Assembly: GCA_037176885.1 (NCBI GenBank)
Contig: JAWWNJ010000181.1
Coordinates: forward strand, 310,001-374,000
Direction: 5' to 3'
Origin: Favolaschia claudopus
Lineage: Eukaryota > Basidiomycota > Agaricomycetes > Agaricales > Mycenaceae
DNA: 64,000 bases
The notes beneath the pieces are model-generated. The model saw only the letters and a list, made by a program, of their open reading frames with translations. It was not told where the DNA came from and did not search any database. Below are positions 11,501 to 23,135 of this stretch, one piece after another. The position numbers and the translations under genes were made by a program. The stretch's first letter is position 1; the number at the start of each line of letters is the position of its first letter.

Positions 11501-11598
11501 ACAAGCAGATCCCAATATCGGAGGTCGATTTCGACGACCTCGTGGGTAACCGCGTCGATGAGAAATTGATCGTCCGCCGACCAACGAACACTGTATGA
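8572..11598 (+). pseudogene. Cytochrome P450 (BM3/CYP505-like heme domain), decayed
   Basis: About a dozen short exons separated by GT..AG introns (for example 8781-8835, 8963-9029, 9103-9709, 9836-9898, 9965-10035, 10147-10210, 10516-10584, 11147-11200) spell P450 landmarks in order. They are a PVPGPTGG proline hinge, HIYLTDDPDCAGVVL..YFTKK, the I-helix ILTFLGARQVTSSS, the K-helix ExxR as KEDQRLYNP, VFNPERW, PFATGG and a C-terminal TTEGAVIYN..NFSTKLHKQ. Intact P450s use a heme thiolate Cys in FxxGxRxCxG; here PFATGG is followed by a short duplication and RGSIGF with no Cys. Frames also shift in exon 1, near 8940, near 9820, near 10280 and near 10800. No reductase domain follows. A MITE occupies the enlarged intron at 9103-9709. 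It cannot make a normal P450. Confidence 0.75.
9106..9632. mobile_element. MITE (CTCGG..CCGAG ends, 527 bp) in a P450 splice donor
   Basis: The ends CTCGGTATGACCAAAAGTAA and the mirror TTACTTTTGGTCATGCCGAG are flanked by TA at 9104-9105 and 9633-9634. The target TA lay inside the exon-intron junction AAG|GTAGGC, and the duplication leaves AAG|GTACTC, so a GT donor is retained. Related ends occur near 39541-39568 and 40240-40267 and, more diverged, near 43210-43236. Confidence 0.8.
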
Positions 11599-12312
11599 AT
11601 CGACTTCCCGCGACCGTCTTGGTTTGTTGTAAGCTCAGCTTCACGTTCAATCTTTTGTTGAGTTGAACTTGAACCCATTCATTTCCCACCGCAGATTCCT
11701 GCTACTTAGATCTCGTTTGCTATACATATCGACGTCCGCCCATCAATGAAGACTCTATATATCTTCTTCCGGCAAGCGGGCCGCGTTATAAGCCACTTGC
11801 ATAACAATTACACGATGTATCGTCGTCCAGCGAGCGGGCCGTGGTGCAGGTAAGTTCGATATCTTGTCGCGTTGCATTTCAAATCAATCATTTAATTCTC
11901 GAGCACGACCCAGACATCGATTACACGATGCATCGACGTCCGCCGAGCGACTTTCTCAATAAGAAAGGTGCGTAGACTGTTACCAGGCCATGCAAAATCG
12001 TACTTCAACTTTGAAGATTTGATTCTTGAGCGTCCGCCGCCGAGCATCGTAACACGCAGGTACGTGTAATTAGCAGTCTTTTTTGCGGGTTTGCACCAAA
12101 TCAATTCAAATTTGCACGGCAGAACGACCTTCATTCAAAGTCTCGCCAATGCAAGGTTTAATTCCAGTTCAAGACCAAGCTTCAAGTTCAACGAATTCGC
12201 ATTTACATGGGTAAGTTATGCTCGTTAACGTTGAATTTTCTGCCAAATTCCGACTGCAGTCCTTGAACTGCGCGTTAACCTCGCCGCCATTCGCTCATCT
12301 CCATCAACGCTA
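11599..12312. other. Intergenic with two imperfect repeats
   Basis: Downstream of the P450 remnant no gene is recognised. ACGATGTATCGTCGTCC at about 11814 and ACGATGCATCGACGTCC at about 11926 are imperfect copies about 112 bp apart, and both are followed by CGAGCG. They may be a decayed tandem array. Confidence 0.35.
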
Positions 12313-12536
12313 CTGTATCATTTCGACCAAAGATTCAGCCACTGTGACCTGTGACCCCAAAGATGCAAATTTTCAATCATTCAAATTGCCTTTTTAGGGA
12401 ATTTTCGGTGATTTCCGGGGCTATTTTGATGGGAAAACGGCCCAAAACAGCCTTGTGACATAGGACACCTTTTGCAAACATTCAATTCAGGCCCGGCTGT
12501 GACCTGTGACCTGAAAAAACGGTCGAAATGATACAG
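12313..12536. mobile_element. MITE, 224 bp, CTGTATCATTTCGACC ends
   Basis: CTGTATCATTTCGACC is mirrored at the right by GGTCGAAATGATACAG, with TA on both sides. GTGACCTGTGACC blocks lie subterminally at both ends. It is non-coding. Confidence 0.8.
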
Positions 12537-15180
12537 TACTCCCTCATTTCCCGCTCGACACGGCACTCCCGCTCCTCCCTTTCCCCAAATCACCCTCTCC
12601 ACCGCTCTCTCAACCCCATTTCTCACGCGCCTCTCACTTCCGCCGACTACGAGCCGCGTCGCCATTCACCACACGCTGCTTGCCGCCGCCCAACACCGAA
12701 TCCACCAATTGCAAGCTTATGTACACGCTCGACTCGGCTAAGCCGACCCGCCTCGCCGCTCGCGCCGTCAAATCCCGCTGCTTCCATTCTGAAAATGGGC
12801 AAGTCAGCGTCAAATTGACTGAGCGAAATCGACGTACCGTGTCTGTATATACCACAATAATTGATGTTGTTGAAAGTCATCACACTGCGCGATTTAAGTA
12901 ATCAGTACAAGTCGAATCGACGAAAATCACTTACTTTGGCGTTGCTTTGGCGAGGTAAGCGCGAAAATGAGCCCGTCCGCAAATCAACGAAAACGTCAAT
13001 TTCAACAAAATGTACCGGCTTCAAATTGCATCGATACGATCTATTGAAACGTCAAGTCAGTAACTGGAGACCGGAATGAGAATGAAATGGGTGTTGATGA
13101 AAGCTGACTCTTAGCTGAGAGCGCGTCACAAATCGGTCACATTGGCAAAACAATTGGACTTTGAAGGGCTACACCGGCAATGGTCGGCCATGTGCCGGTC
13201 AGGTGGCCGCGGCACCCCCAACACATAGCCGAATCGGCCGTTAGCCAGATCACGGAAAGCTAGTTTCCACCTGACGTCGCAAATGGGTCCAGCGTGTCGC
13301 CAGTCGGGCTGGCAGCCACCTGGGGAGTTGGGCGAAATCCATGTTCTACTCTATCTGCACAACATCTTACTCTTCAAGCCTCAGGTTCTGGATTCTCAAA
13401 AGATCGGGGCAGAAAATAATGGGCAAAAAATATTCATTTCATTGAGAACAAGAGGCGCAAAGTATACAAGGACAAAGTCAGAGCGGCATACCAGACTACC
13501 GAATTGCACCCCTGAATACCGCCTCGCCAGCTTGCTCATGTCTCGAGGAACCAAAGACTTGAAAAAAAGGACTTGACGCAACTTGCGAAGACTTGAGAAA
13601 CAGTATCATCTTGAGGAGAGAATGAACTTGAAGAGAAGCTTGAGGGAGAAATTTTGAGGAAGGACTTTGAAGGCGACTTGAATGAGAGAAGTTGACTTGA
13701 AGATGAGACGACTTGAGGCTTGAGGTGATTCGGCACTTGATGCGACGAGTGCGCAGAGTTAGTTGATGTTGAGGGAATTGAGGTGTTGAAGGCAGTAAGC
13801 GGCTTGATCGGACCAAGGAAAGGTGACGGAACTCTGTGTTTTAGCGTGATGTAGAACATTCCTCAGGTCGCTGGGAGTCAAACCAGGGTCAAAAATCAGC
13901 GGAGAAGTGAAGGAAAAATGAGAAAAAGTTCGAAAAAAATGACCGAATTGACGTAACCGTGGGAAAAATATCAAACTCAACGCCAATCGCATTCTTTTCA
14001 TTGGTTTCCTTCCAAAAAACAACTCGATCACGAAAAACAATGGCTCAATCTCTCACGGAAGGGGTGCCGAAAAGGTGGCGGCTGGCACTGTACACACAAT
14101 TTTGATTTTTTGGCTCAAAAATTTGGCCGCAGCTAAAATGTCGTGGGAAAAACTTCGGAGGTGGTTTTTTGGACGTTTTCGAGGGTGCCGAGTCTGATTC
14201 CCAGTCAAAAGTGGGTCGGATAGTTTGAAATGATCTGGGATGGAATGAGTAAAGCAGCAACCGAAAGTAATGAGTTGAGATCGTTCGTCAATATTAATGG
14301 TGTTCAAAACATTTCGTCTCATCACAGCGTCTGGCAACGGCGATCTTCTGTGAATTTCTTACAAGTCGACCGCATCACTCGGTTACCTTGTTATGTTACA
14401 ACGGCAATATAAAGTGGCACCACCTTCCGCCACGTCATCCGCTCTCTCTTGCCTTCTTCTGCCTCGTTCGAGTCGGCTTGCCTCCTCCGCCGCGCCACTC
14501 CCTCCTCTGTGTCTGGCCTTCGAAGCCCAGCCAATTGTCGTCTCCTGCTCTCCACATCTACTCTCCAGTCTCGTCTAGTATCCACGGCGCGTTTGTGATC
14601 ATGACAAGATCATGATCGAGATCTTTTGTTGAGGGCGAAGGTATGTTTTTGCCCATTTTTCTTTCTATCCCCCTCTTACCAGTTCCTACCCAGCTCCCAG
14701 TGCTCCGCTCTTGCTCTAGCTTGGAAACCATAGACTCCAGTGTCTAGAAGCCGTCCTGCTGCGCTTGCCTTCGTCAATCCTCGAGCTTGCCTTTCTTTCC
14801 TTATATCTGGGTTTACCTTGTGGTCAGGCAGCTTGCCGGAGGCTTGTCTCGATGCTTGCACGTTCCCAGTCTATATACAGTATTATCTAGTGTACTATTG
14901 TATGTTTCGATGCTCTACAGCATCTCAAAGCATTCTATGTATTCTGTTGACACCACAATGCCTCACTCGACTACTTGCAATGAATTGAGATAAATTGTAC
15001 AAGGATTCAGACTATCCCAATTCATCTCATGCTATGCCAAAAACTCTGCCACTTTTCCAGATGGTTTGAGCATGGATGAGATGGTTTGAAGATTTCGCAT
15101 TTTATCTCATTTCATCTCACTCAATCCCGTGGACTTGGAGTCAGATTTATGCCGAAAATTCGCGTTTCTTCGGCAATCAT
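12537..15180. other. Intergenic; degenerate ACTTGA repeat; no gene supported
   Basis: The frames at 12528-13080 and 14388-14990 look like shadow frames or pyrimidine-rich sequence. From about 13555 to 13745 the words GACTTGA, ACTTGAAG and ACTTGAGG recur irregularly, making a degenerate simple repeat. AATTGAGATAAA and TTTATCTCATTT-like words at 14980-15120 suggest a decayed inverted repeat. Confidence 0.4.
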
Positions 15181-15183
15181 CAT

Positions 15184-15260
15184 TGTCGACTTTGGTTGTC
15201 CGGAGCTGTACAGTGCCGGACAACCAAATGTACAGCTCCGGACAACCAAAGTCGACAAAT
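15184..15260. repeat. Hairpin formed by abutting TIR ends
   Basis: GTCGACTTTGGTTGTCCGGA with GCTGTA (15187 onward) faces its reverse complement beginning TACAGCTCCGG at 15231. Between them lies a variant end, CAGTGCCGGACAACCAAA. It looks like the right end of one element lying about 20 bp from the left end of the next. Confidence 0.6.
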
Positions 15261-16110
15261 TTAACCCATGTTTCCCACGCCCCCGATAAGTATCGGACTC
15301 GAGAGGAAATGATTAGAGGATGCTGCTGAATTTTTTTGGGCGAAATTCATCGAGCCGTTGGCGAGATACAAGCTATTCTTGGTGGAGAGGGGTCAAAATT
15401 TTGGCCAGACCCCTATATTTCAAGGAAAATTCATGAAAATATTAGCCTGTTTGCGATGCAGCCATTGAATGGCTAATGGCTAAATAAGTATCCAGATTCC
15501 GGCGTATTGACAAAAGATACCTCCGGTTCGAGTATCCAAATTCCATTCCAGGCAGCTCTTCTTGACTTCTACATGAAAGTTTAGCCCATCAAAGTTTCCT
15601 AATACGGAAATCGGTAGCCATTCAATGGCTCCAATGGCTCTTCGCAAACCCTCTATTAATTTGAGCTCTTTTCGAGTGTTTGAGTTTGTTTCTGGACTCG
15701 GATTGAAAATTCAACGAGCCGTTTTTCCACAAAACGAGGTGCAACATTGTGACATTCGGCACCTGATGTAACACCATGTCACGCTCGAGACCTTCCTCAG
15801 AACTTTCAACACGTCCCAAACACCTCCAAAAGCACTTTGTTGGGTGTTATGATGCGTTATTCCGAGGGGCCTCCTAAATGCTTCTCTTATCAGGCGATAT
15901 GTATGAAAGCCCTCGAGGCTCACAGAGGTACACATAATTTCGTTCAGACCGCCCGAAAATTTGGCCAAACCCATTTTGTCGTGGGAAAATTCAGGAAAAA
16001 TCGTTTTTAGACATATTTTGGGGCGCCGAATCTGATTCTGGACTCAGCTAAGCCCAGAAATCAGCGATTTGGCCGAAAATTAAATTGTTGACTTTGATTG
16101 TCCGGAGCTG
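15233..16110. mobile_element. TIR element, CAGCTCCGGACAA ends, 878 bp
   Basis: The left end CAGCTCCGGACAACCAAAGT and right end (ACTTTGATTGTCCGGAGCTG) are mirrored with one mismatch. TA flanks both sides. It carries no recognisable protein and contains a nested MITE at 15445-15653. A lone related end (CAGTGCCGGACACGCAAAG) lies near 32871. Confidence 0.7.
15445..15653. mobile_element. Nested MITE, 209 bp
   Basis: GCCTGTTTGCGA with AGCCATTGAATGGCT on the left is mirrored by AGCCATTCAATGGCT with TCGCAAACCCTC on the right. TA flanks both sides. It lies inside the larger element 15233-16110 and is therefore younger. Confidence 0.7.
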
Positions 16111-16858
16111 TAGCGGGCAAAAAAGAACAAGGAAAAAATCACAGGGAAAATGATCAAAAACCATGACTATGCAGGGCAGTCCGGACATTGGCTTCGCATT
16201 CTCTTAGACTGCCATCATACCCACTTATTGTCTGCCTCTGCTGTGAGTACTAGATCAACCCGGTGCAGCATTATATTACCCATATCCTTCTTACCACACC
16301 TCGCAGCCTAGTCACTAATAAATATCATTGTACTTCTAGCTTCGCTATTTTGCCCAACTCCCGTGCCGAGATGCCGCGATCAATATTGCCGATGGTTGCC
16401 GCCATCGAATTTCCATCTTGGGTGTCCCTGATGCGGCGGAAGTTTGGCAAGTGCATGATGAATGGTCAGACACGTTTCCTCAGCCTACAGGCATGTGACG
16501 AAAGCGAGTAGATCGAGTTCCGACACACAAGAAAAGCTTAGAGGAATCCGAATGACTGTGGTAAGTATGGGATTCACTGAAGAACCGTATCTACGACAGA
16601 GGGGTTTATATACTAAGATCAAACGGATCGGTGGCAGTACTGATACGTGATGTAAACGCAAAAGGAAGGAGTGTGGAGTAACGTAGGGTCGAAGAAAATA
16701 TACGGCGGAGAGAGTAAGAATAAAGAGAGTATGGTGAGGGGGAAGGAAGTAAAATAGAATAAAATAGGAAGGGAATAAGAAAAGAATGTGTGCGTACAAT
16801 GTGACGGTCACTTCCGTTACACACGCCCTCCAGATCGACCAACGACGATCTCAACTTC
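16111..16858. other. Intergenic, purine-rich patches
   Basis: No gene is supported. 16660-16790 is strongly purine-rich on the plus strand; the leucine/phenylalanine-rich minus-strand frames there are composition artefacts. Confidence 0.4.
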
Positions 16859-17137
16859 TCATCCCATGTTAGAATCTCCAGGCCCTCCAGCCACAGGAGG
16901 ATTCTCCTCGTATTCCTTCTGCTTCCTCAACCGCGCCTCACGAAGTTCATCGTTGTTCAAGCGGTTAGAAGCCTTCTTCGCCTGCGCCAAAGCCTTATTT
17001 GCCCGAGCTCGTTCCTCGGCCCTGCGACGAGCACGGTCACGGCCAAAGATAGCCTCACGACCATCAAGGTAATCCACCTCGCGCACGAGAATCATGCCGC
17101 GGGGAAGGGGAGGCGCGATGTCGATATCGCGGGCCAT
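16859..17137 (-). CDS. Hypothetical 92-aa Arg/Glu-rich protein fragment
   Basis: The frame starts at the ATG 17137-17135 (MARDIDIAPPLPRGM) and ends at 16859. The middle is strongly helical and charged (RDRARRRAEERARANKALAQ), likely a coiled coil, and the tail is EENPPVAGGPGDSNMG. Its ATG sits immediately beside the end of the hAT-like MITE that starts at 17139, so the upstream part of the original gene was probably separated by that insertion. No family is recognised; a retroelement Gag-like fragment or a truncated host gene are both possible. Confidence 0.35.
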   Translation of the reverse strand: MARDIDIAPPLPRGMILVREVDYLDGREAIFGRDRARRRAEERARANKALAQAKKASNRLNNDELREARLRKQKEYEENPPVAGGPGDSNMG

Positions 17138-17138
17138 A

Positions 17139-17342
17139 CAAGGGGGCACCGGCATTCTAAAAAAATATATAGGGCCGTTTTTTTCTTTTCCGACCTCTAG
17201 GCTGGACTAACTAACTAACGTAAGCACTATATACGGCAATATGTTCTCACGGTTAAGTCGCCGGACTGCGTTGACCTGAAGTTCATCCGACAAATAAATT
17301 TATTGAAGGGCCAGTTACTGTTCTACTGTCTTGAGAAGAGTA
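17139..17342. mobile_element. 5' fragment of the hAT-like MITE
   Basis: It begins CAAGGGGGCACCGGCATTCT like the complete copy at 23292-23782 and matches it closely for about 200 bp, then breaks off. Immediately after, Gypsy RNase H coding sequence begins, so two unrelated elements are joined at about 17342. Confidence 0.75.
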
Positions 17343-19159
17343 TTCGTGCGAGCCCTTGAGGAGTGGCGCCACTTCCTTGAGGGCGCGCAGCACCCGGTTG
17401 AGATCTGGACGGACTACAAAAACCTGGAATATTTCCGGAAGGCCCAGAAGCTCAACCGTCGCCAAGCTCGGTCTACCTCTCCCGTTTCGACTTCTCGCTG
17501 CAACACCAACCGGGTCGCCCCGACGCGCTTTCTCGGAGACCGGACCATGGAGTGCAGGACGATAACCAGGACGATACCCTGCTTCGACCCGAGCTTTTCC
17601 ACGTTCGGGCCACCGAGGCCCTGGTCATTGCTGGCCCTGAGGCTCCCCTCCTGCGCGACATTCGTGATGCGCTTGCGGGAGACCCCGACCTTGAAGAGCC
17701 CATTGCCCTGACTGCGAAGGAACTCCTCAAGGCCCGAGGTGTGCGGTCTGCCCGGTCTTCGGAATGGCGTATTGAAGGTGGACTCCTTTACTTCCGGGGG
17801 AAGATTGTCGTCCCCCGAGACAAGGACCTCCGCCGACGCATCCTGGAGCAGCACCATGACACGCGCATTGCAGGCCATGCCGGTCGTTTCAAGACCCTGG
17901 AGCTCGTGTCTCGGAATTACTGGTGGCCCCAGCTGTCGCGCCATGTCGGTCGGTATGTCGCGACTTGTGACTTGTGCTGCCGCACCAAGGCGCTTCGTCA
18001 ACTGCCGATTGGTGAGCTCCACCCCACAGAGATCCCAGAAGAGCGCTGGCACACCGTGTCGGTCGACTTTATCGTCGAGCTTCCCGAGGCCCATGGATAC
18101 GACGCAGTCATGGTCGTTGTCTGTGCCCTTGGGAAGAGAGCGCACTTCATGGAGTGTCACAACACCATCGACGCGGTTGGTGCTGCTCGGCTGTACTACC
18201 GGAACGTCTGGCGCCACCATGGCCTGCCAGAGAAGTACATCTCGGATCGTGGCACCCAGTTCATCGCAGAGTTCACGCGCGAGCTTTGGCGCCTCGTTGG
18301 GGTCACCCCAGCCACTTCTACGGCCTACCACCCGCAGACCGATGGCCAAACGGAGCGTGTTAACCAGGAACTCGAGCAGTACGTCCGGCTCTTCACCAAT
18401 TACAAGCAGGACGACTGGGATGAGCTGCTACCTGCAGCGGAGTTTGCGTTCAACAACCACATGCACTCCTCCACGCAGCAGGTACCGTTCATGCCGGACA
18501 CTGGTCGGCTTCCACGGATGGGCTTTGAGCCCCACGCTGCACGTTCTAGGTTAGAGGCTGTAAACGAGTTCCACGATCGGATTGCGTCAGGGGTTTCCGA
18601 GGCGAAGGCGGCACTCGTCAAGGCCAAAGCAGAGTACAAGCAGTACTATGACCGCCGGCGGACACCAGCTCCAGACATCAAGGTTGGTGACCGGGTGTGG
18701 GTTGATGCTTCTGATATCCGCACCACCCGCCCTTCAGTGAAATTCTCCCACCGGCGTATCGGCCCCTTCAAGGCTCTGAAGGTCGTTGGTAATGGTGCCT
18801 TCAAACTGGAGCTGCCGCCCCGGTACTCTGCCCTCCACCCTGTCTTCCCCGTCGTGAAACTTCAGCTTGTGGAAGGCGATCCATTCCCCACTCGCCCCAG
18901 ACACGAAGAGCCGCCACCAGTCCTTGACGTTCCTGGCGACAAGCAATGGGAGGTCGTGGAGATATTGGATGCCAAGATCCGCTATGGGAGTCTATGGTAC
19001 TTTGTTCGCTGGAAGGGTTATGACCCGTCCCATGATCAATGGGTGAAGCACTCTAATGTCTTTGCCCCGGACGCTGTCGCTACTTTCTACCGCAAATACC
19101 CTTCCAAACCTCGGAGGCTCCATTGCTGTTGCTGCCTTCGATTCCCTTCCCTTCCGTGA
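17343..19159 (+). pseudogene. Ty3/Gypsy pol 3' half: RNase H end, integrase, chromodomain
   Basis: The RNase H tail ([20 protein letters not shown], then [10 protein letters not shown]) ends at a frameshift near 17473. The following frame ([16 protein letters not shown], internal Met at 17552) then runs open to 19159. Counting from that Met, an H2C2 zinc-binding region precedes the integrase core with D172 (VDFIVELP), D232 (SDRGTQF) and E268 (GQTERVNQE), a DD35E spacing. A C-terminal barrel follows, then a chromodomain from about residue 466 ([19 protein letters not shown]). Chromodomain integrases mark the chromovirus branch and target insertion to modified histones. Gag, protease and RT are missing upstream, where a MITE fragment abuts. 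A second chromodomain fragment is at 56355-56503. Confidence 0.9.
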
Positions 19160-19212
19160 CCGCTCGTCAACTCCAGCTCAGGTGCGATCTATGCGTCGAG
19201 GCGCCGCATTCC

Positions 19213-19222
19213 AAGGGGGGGA
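19213..19222 (+). promoter_or_regulatory. Polypurine tract of the Gypsy element
   Basis: AAGGGGGGGA lies directly before TGATGTCAGGGGAAC, the expected position of the plus-strand primer next to a 3' LTR. Confidence 0.7.
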
Positions 19223-19457
19223 TGATGTCAGGGGAACTCCCTCTTTTGGCACTACACAGCCACCTATGACGCAGGCCTCCTGCAGATTTCCCACTTTCCC
19301 GTCAAATCCCCAAAGCCCTATGTCATCGTGGAGTAAGGCATGTGACTTGGCCCGGGATCATTGCCGATTGCTCCGAGCTTGTGGGAACTAGTTACTATAT
19401 GTTTACTGCACCTAGCGTGGGAATCCTCAGCCTTTCTTCTCTTTGGATTCTCCCTCG

Positions 19458-22400
19458 TAGTGCTGCCGGGAGCTGAGTTGGAGCTGAGCTCGAGGTGATT
19501 GCCCATCAGCTCGCTCGAGCTCGGAGTTGGGCCGAGGCAGCTCGGAGCTGACATCCATAAATGGAAGTTTCCGTCCCACGGTTCCCCGTCTCCTCGTTTT
19601 GAGCTGCATTGCACTGTTTTGACCTCGTATGCACCTCTAAAATGTGCTACAATTCTCCAATAAGTACAATAAACATATGCACAATAAAAGACTATACAGT
19701 TTATGAGTAAATTATGGAACAATACAAAGCACAAGGATTATATAAGTGAATACAACGCAAAAATCAAACGGGCGAAGCCCAGGAAGATTCTATAAGATCC
19801 TCAAGCTCTTGAGTACGCCCTGACGCAATCAACCTTTCTGCTACATCAGGGTCAATATCAACAACAGACAGATCTTCCTCAGTTACGACGAAGTCCTCGC
19901 AAAATTTGATGCGATCCTGTCGATAAATAAATCTGAGAATCTGGAGCATTTCCATCATCTCGGGGGAGAGACTGTTGCGTAGGGAGGCATCTGTGTCCTT
20001 GCTGGAAGAGAAAACACGCTCGCATGGTACCGCAGAAGCCTGAACAGGCAATACATCAAGCGCCACGCGAAATAGGTAACGAAACCGATATTGACGAGCC
20101 TGCAACATTTTTCAGACCAACATTGTATAAGAACATACTTAAACTCACCTCCCAGTAGCGGAGCAAGTCAAGGTCCTCATACTCTGGGTCCGAGCCTCCC
20201 AGCAAACCCTCCTTCTCATAGGCGCTCTGCCTCTACTTGCTCTTCCTCCGAAAGCGGCTGCGGACTTTGAGTACTCGGTGGGCATTCGATGTCGGAAGCA
20301 GACAGCTCTTTTACAAGAGCACCAAGCTTCGCAAACCCAGATTTCTGGGCACGAGCGGCATGGGATGCAGACGGCGTGTGAACAGCGCGGCGGCTGGCGG
20401 TCGAAGCTATGTGCACAGTGCTCGGAGAGTTCTGGTGAGCGCGGAACTCCCGGCGGTACTCCAGCATCTTGGGAGTTTGTCAGTAGCGCAGTATAATGTG
20501 AAAGTTGGGACGCACCGCTGCACGAATCCAGGTTCTGGCTTCTTCAGCATCTGATGAAGACCAGTTGTCCCTTAGCCACTGGAGTTTTGTCGTCGGATTT
20601 AGAACTGAAAGTTAAATATGAGTGATTGAAGCGAATTAAGAGACAAACAAGGAAGTAATTACCCATCGCTAGCGCATACATTCGAGTGCGCCGAGACATC
20701 CCAAGATATTCTGTGAATTTGTCGACAGCGGCGTTGATACCGAGACTGATTTTCGGGAGCTCTCGTGCAAGAAGCTTGAGGGCGGCAATGAGCTGCTCGT
20801 AGAGTGGAAGCACATAGGACAGGGTAGGTGCTTTCTCCGCAGAGACTATCTCCTGGACAAGATGCGGAACCTGTAAAAACCGCCGAATGTCGATGAGAAC
20901 AGTCTTGGTGACTGGATCGAGCCGATCATCCGAAATTTTGACTTGCATTGGGTCATCGAGAAATGCCTCAACAGCCTAAACGAAATTCCAAGTCAAATTC
21001 AAGGCACGATGTAACGAGTGTACGAGTTTGTTTGACTGGATTTTTTCTTAGCGCCTCCCAATGCCCGACATCCTGCTTCAGTGCCTCGGGAATCGGCGTG
21101 CCGTAGTTGTCCGAATCGACACCATCTTGAGGAGCAGGTAATTCGGGAAGTGTTGCGAGAGCGGCTTTGACAGCAATATTGACGACATGCGGAAAACAGC
21201 TGAACACGGTTAGCCCTCAGACTCGGGAATAAATCATTAAAACTCACCGAATTCTGTTCCCTTCCGCATCGAAAGGAATTCCGAGCACGGCGAGCTCTTG
21301 CGCAATATACACCATGCATGTGTTATTGTTGCTAGCATTGTCGCATGTAATCATTCCGAGCTGAGTTATCATCAGCAAGCCGTTCAATTCACAACTCTAT
21401 GTGACTTACTTTGTGCAAACAACCAATCTCCTTCAAGACTTGTACAAAGATTTTGGCGATATTTTGACCGGTGTGTCTCCCGTCCAATCGACGAAAAGCA
21501 ACGAGCCGAGTTTTAAGTACAAGGTGCCCATTCGCGTCTCGGACGATGTAGTGCGCGGTAATCCCCAGATGCGAGTCAAGATTTTCGCGACTCCACACGT
21601 CCTGGGTGTAAGACTGTCGCCCAAGCGAGTTCTGCGCATATAATTAGAAGGTGAATCGTTAGAATATGACATGACATACCTGTATTTCATGAATCATTAA
21701 CTGATATTTGGCCTGGAACTGTTTGACAATCAATTCTGATAACTTCGTGCGATGTGGAATGTCCTTGTCCTCTAATTGAGTCCCAATAAAGAGGAGGAGA
21801 TCACGGAGCTCGGGACAGTCCACCACGTCCAGAGACTAAACAAAAAATTCCTCTCGCTCTCCCGGAGTCTTCGGCGCCTTTGCGAGAATATCCCAATTCT
21901 TGAGCCCCTTCAGGATGACCATATCCTTCCAAACTTTGCCATGTTCTCCCTCAAGATGATTTCGGATGGTCTTGGTTTGTCCAGGACCATTCTTCCATGC
22001 CTTCCATTTCGGCAAGCTAACGATGGAAGGGTTCAGATAGCGAAAACAAAAACAGAACACACTTGAACACTCACGGACAGAGGCGGCACGACAAATGGGA
22101 AAACACCTTTTTATCCGGTCGATCTTCCTTCATTTCCGTTGGTTCTGGTGCGACGGTTGGCGCAGAAGCGCCGTGAACGCCTCGAACAAAATACCAAACA
22201 TCTGTTGCATCGTCTCCGGATGCCGAAGATTGATTGACCAAAGAGCCGAAGTTGGGGTGAGGGATTGAAGGATGGGAAACTGATTCAGAGGCAGCTGCTG
22301 CCGCTGCAACATTTGGGTCAGACGGACCGACCCCGAACACAGCCGGTTCGGAGGTGGAGTTGGGGTCGATGCGGCGACGGGTACGCGATGTAGCTGCCGA

Positions 22401-23135
22401 GTTAGCGTTGGGATTCGCTTTACGTTTCTTCTTGCGCTGTGGTTAAATAAGGCGGGGTATGTATTTTGAAAGCCGTAAGTCTGGCCGAAAGTGACGGGAG
22501 GTGGTGGAGGATACGGCGATCCGGGGATGAAAGCTTGAGGCGGGAGAGGCACGGCATGAACCTGAGAGCCAGGCCAGGAGCCAAAGACGTTGGGCGTGGG
22601 GTAGGAATGCGTTGTGAAATTGTTTTGACGCGGGGGTTGGATGTAGCAAGTGCATGCCTGCGGGTTGCCGCATTGGCAGGACGGCGAGGCCATGGGAGTT
22701 CACAAGAGGGAGGGTTGGGATGGAGTATAATTGGGGCAATATATATAACATTTTGGAGGTATCTATTGCGCGTACCTTGGACCCTGAGTGCGCCAACGCA
22801 CTATCCCGACGCGCCACCTTTGCGTCATATTTCCAGCTCTGTGTGGGGCGTTTCGCATTCTCCGTAGCAGCCAGGCGGTGACGTCGACGCCAAGCGAGGT
22901 TGAGGTGAATCATAGGAGGATTGGTTCGCGGCAGGAACGCGCTAACCGGTGAGCGGGAGGACGAGGATTGTGCTTGACGCGCCAGTCACTCAGTGACGCT
23001 GTCAAGAGTGTCACAGTGCCTGTTTTGGGGGCCGAGGCGAGGCGAGCTGGCATCACCTCGAGGTGCCGTTTATGGTAACGTGCCGAGTTGGAGCTGAACT
23101 CAGCTCGGAGCTAACTCCAGCTTCCGGCAGCACTA
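19458..23135 (-). mobile_element. hAT element copy 1 (3678 bp, defective)
   Basis: The ends TAGTGCTGCCGGGAGCTG and ..CTTCCGGCAGCACTA are flanked by the 8-bp duplication CTCCCTCG (19450-19457 and 23136-23143), the signature of hAT transposition. It sits inside the Gypsy 3' LTR. Subterminal regions are crowded with AGCTC/GAGCT words. It is about 440 bp shorter than the copy at 28728-32849 because of internal deletions. Confidence 0.9.
19764..22693 (-). pseudogene. hAT transposase, internally deleted copy
   Basis: This is the same gene as at 29170-32543, read from 22693 down to 19764. The N-terminus (MASPSCQCGNPQ), the zinc-finger exon, the ITAHYI exon, the TCDNASN exon and the C-terminal dimerisation exon (PCERVFSSSKDTD) are all present. 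A deletion of about 85-90 bp near 22440 shifts exon 1 out of frame. A deletion of about 210 bp near 21000 removes the region that holds the conserved RW motif and the end of that exon. About 50 bp is missing near 20220. It is inactive as a source of transposase, though its ends could still be mobilised by an intact copy. Confidence 0.85.

Noticed and set aside
12528..13080. Plus-strand frames at 12.5-13.1 kb as genes
   Set aside because: They are Ser/Arg/Pro-rich, overlap each other on both strands, lack motifs, and one begins at a MITE end.
17414..18349. Long minus-strand frame opposite the Gypsy integrase
   Set aside because: It is a shadow of the GC-rich pol frame; the plus strand has the domain motifs.
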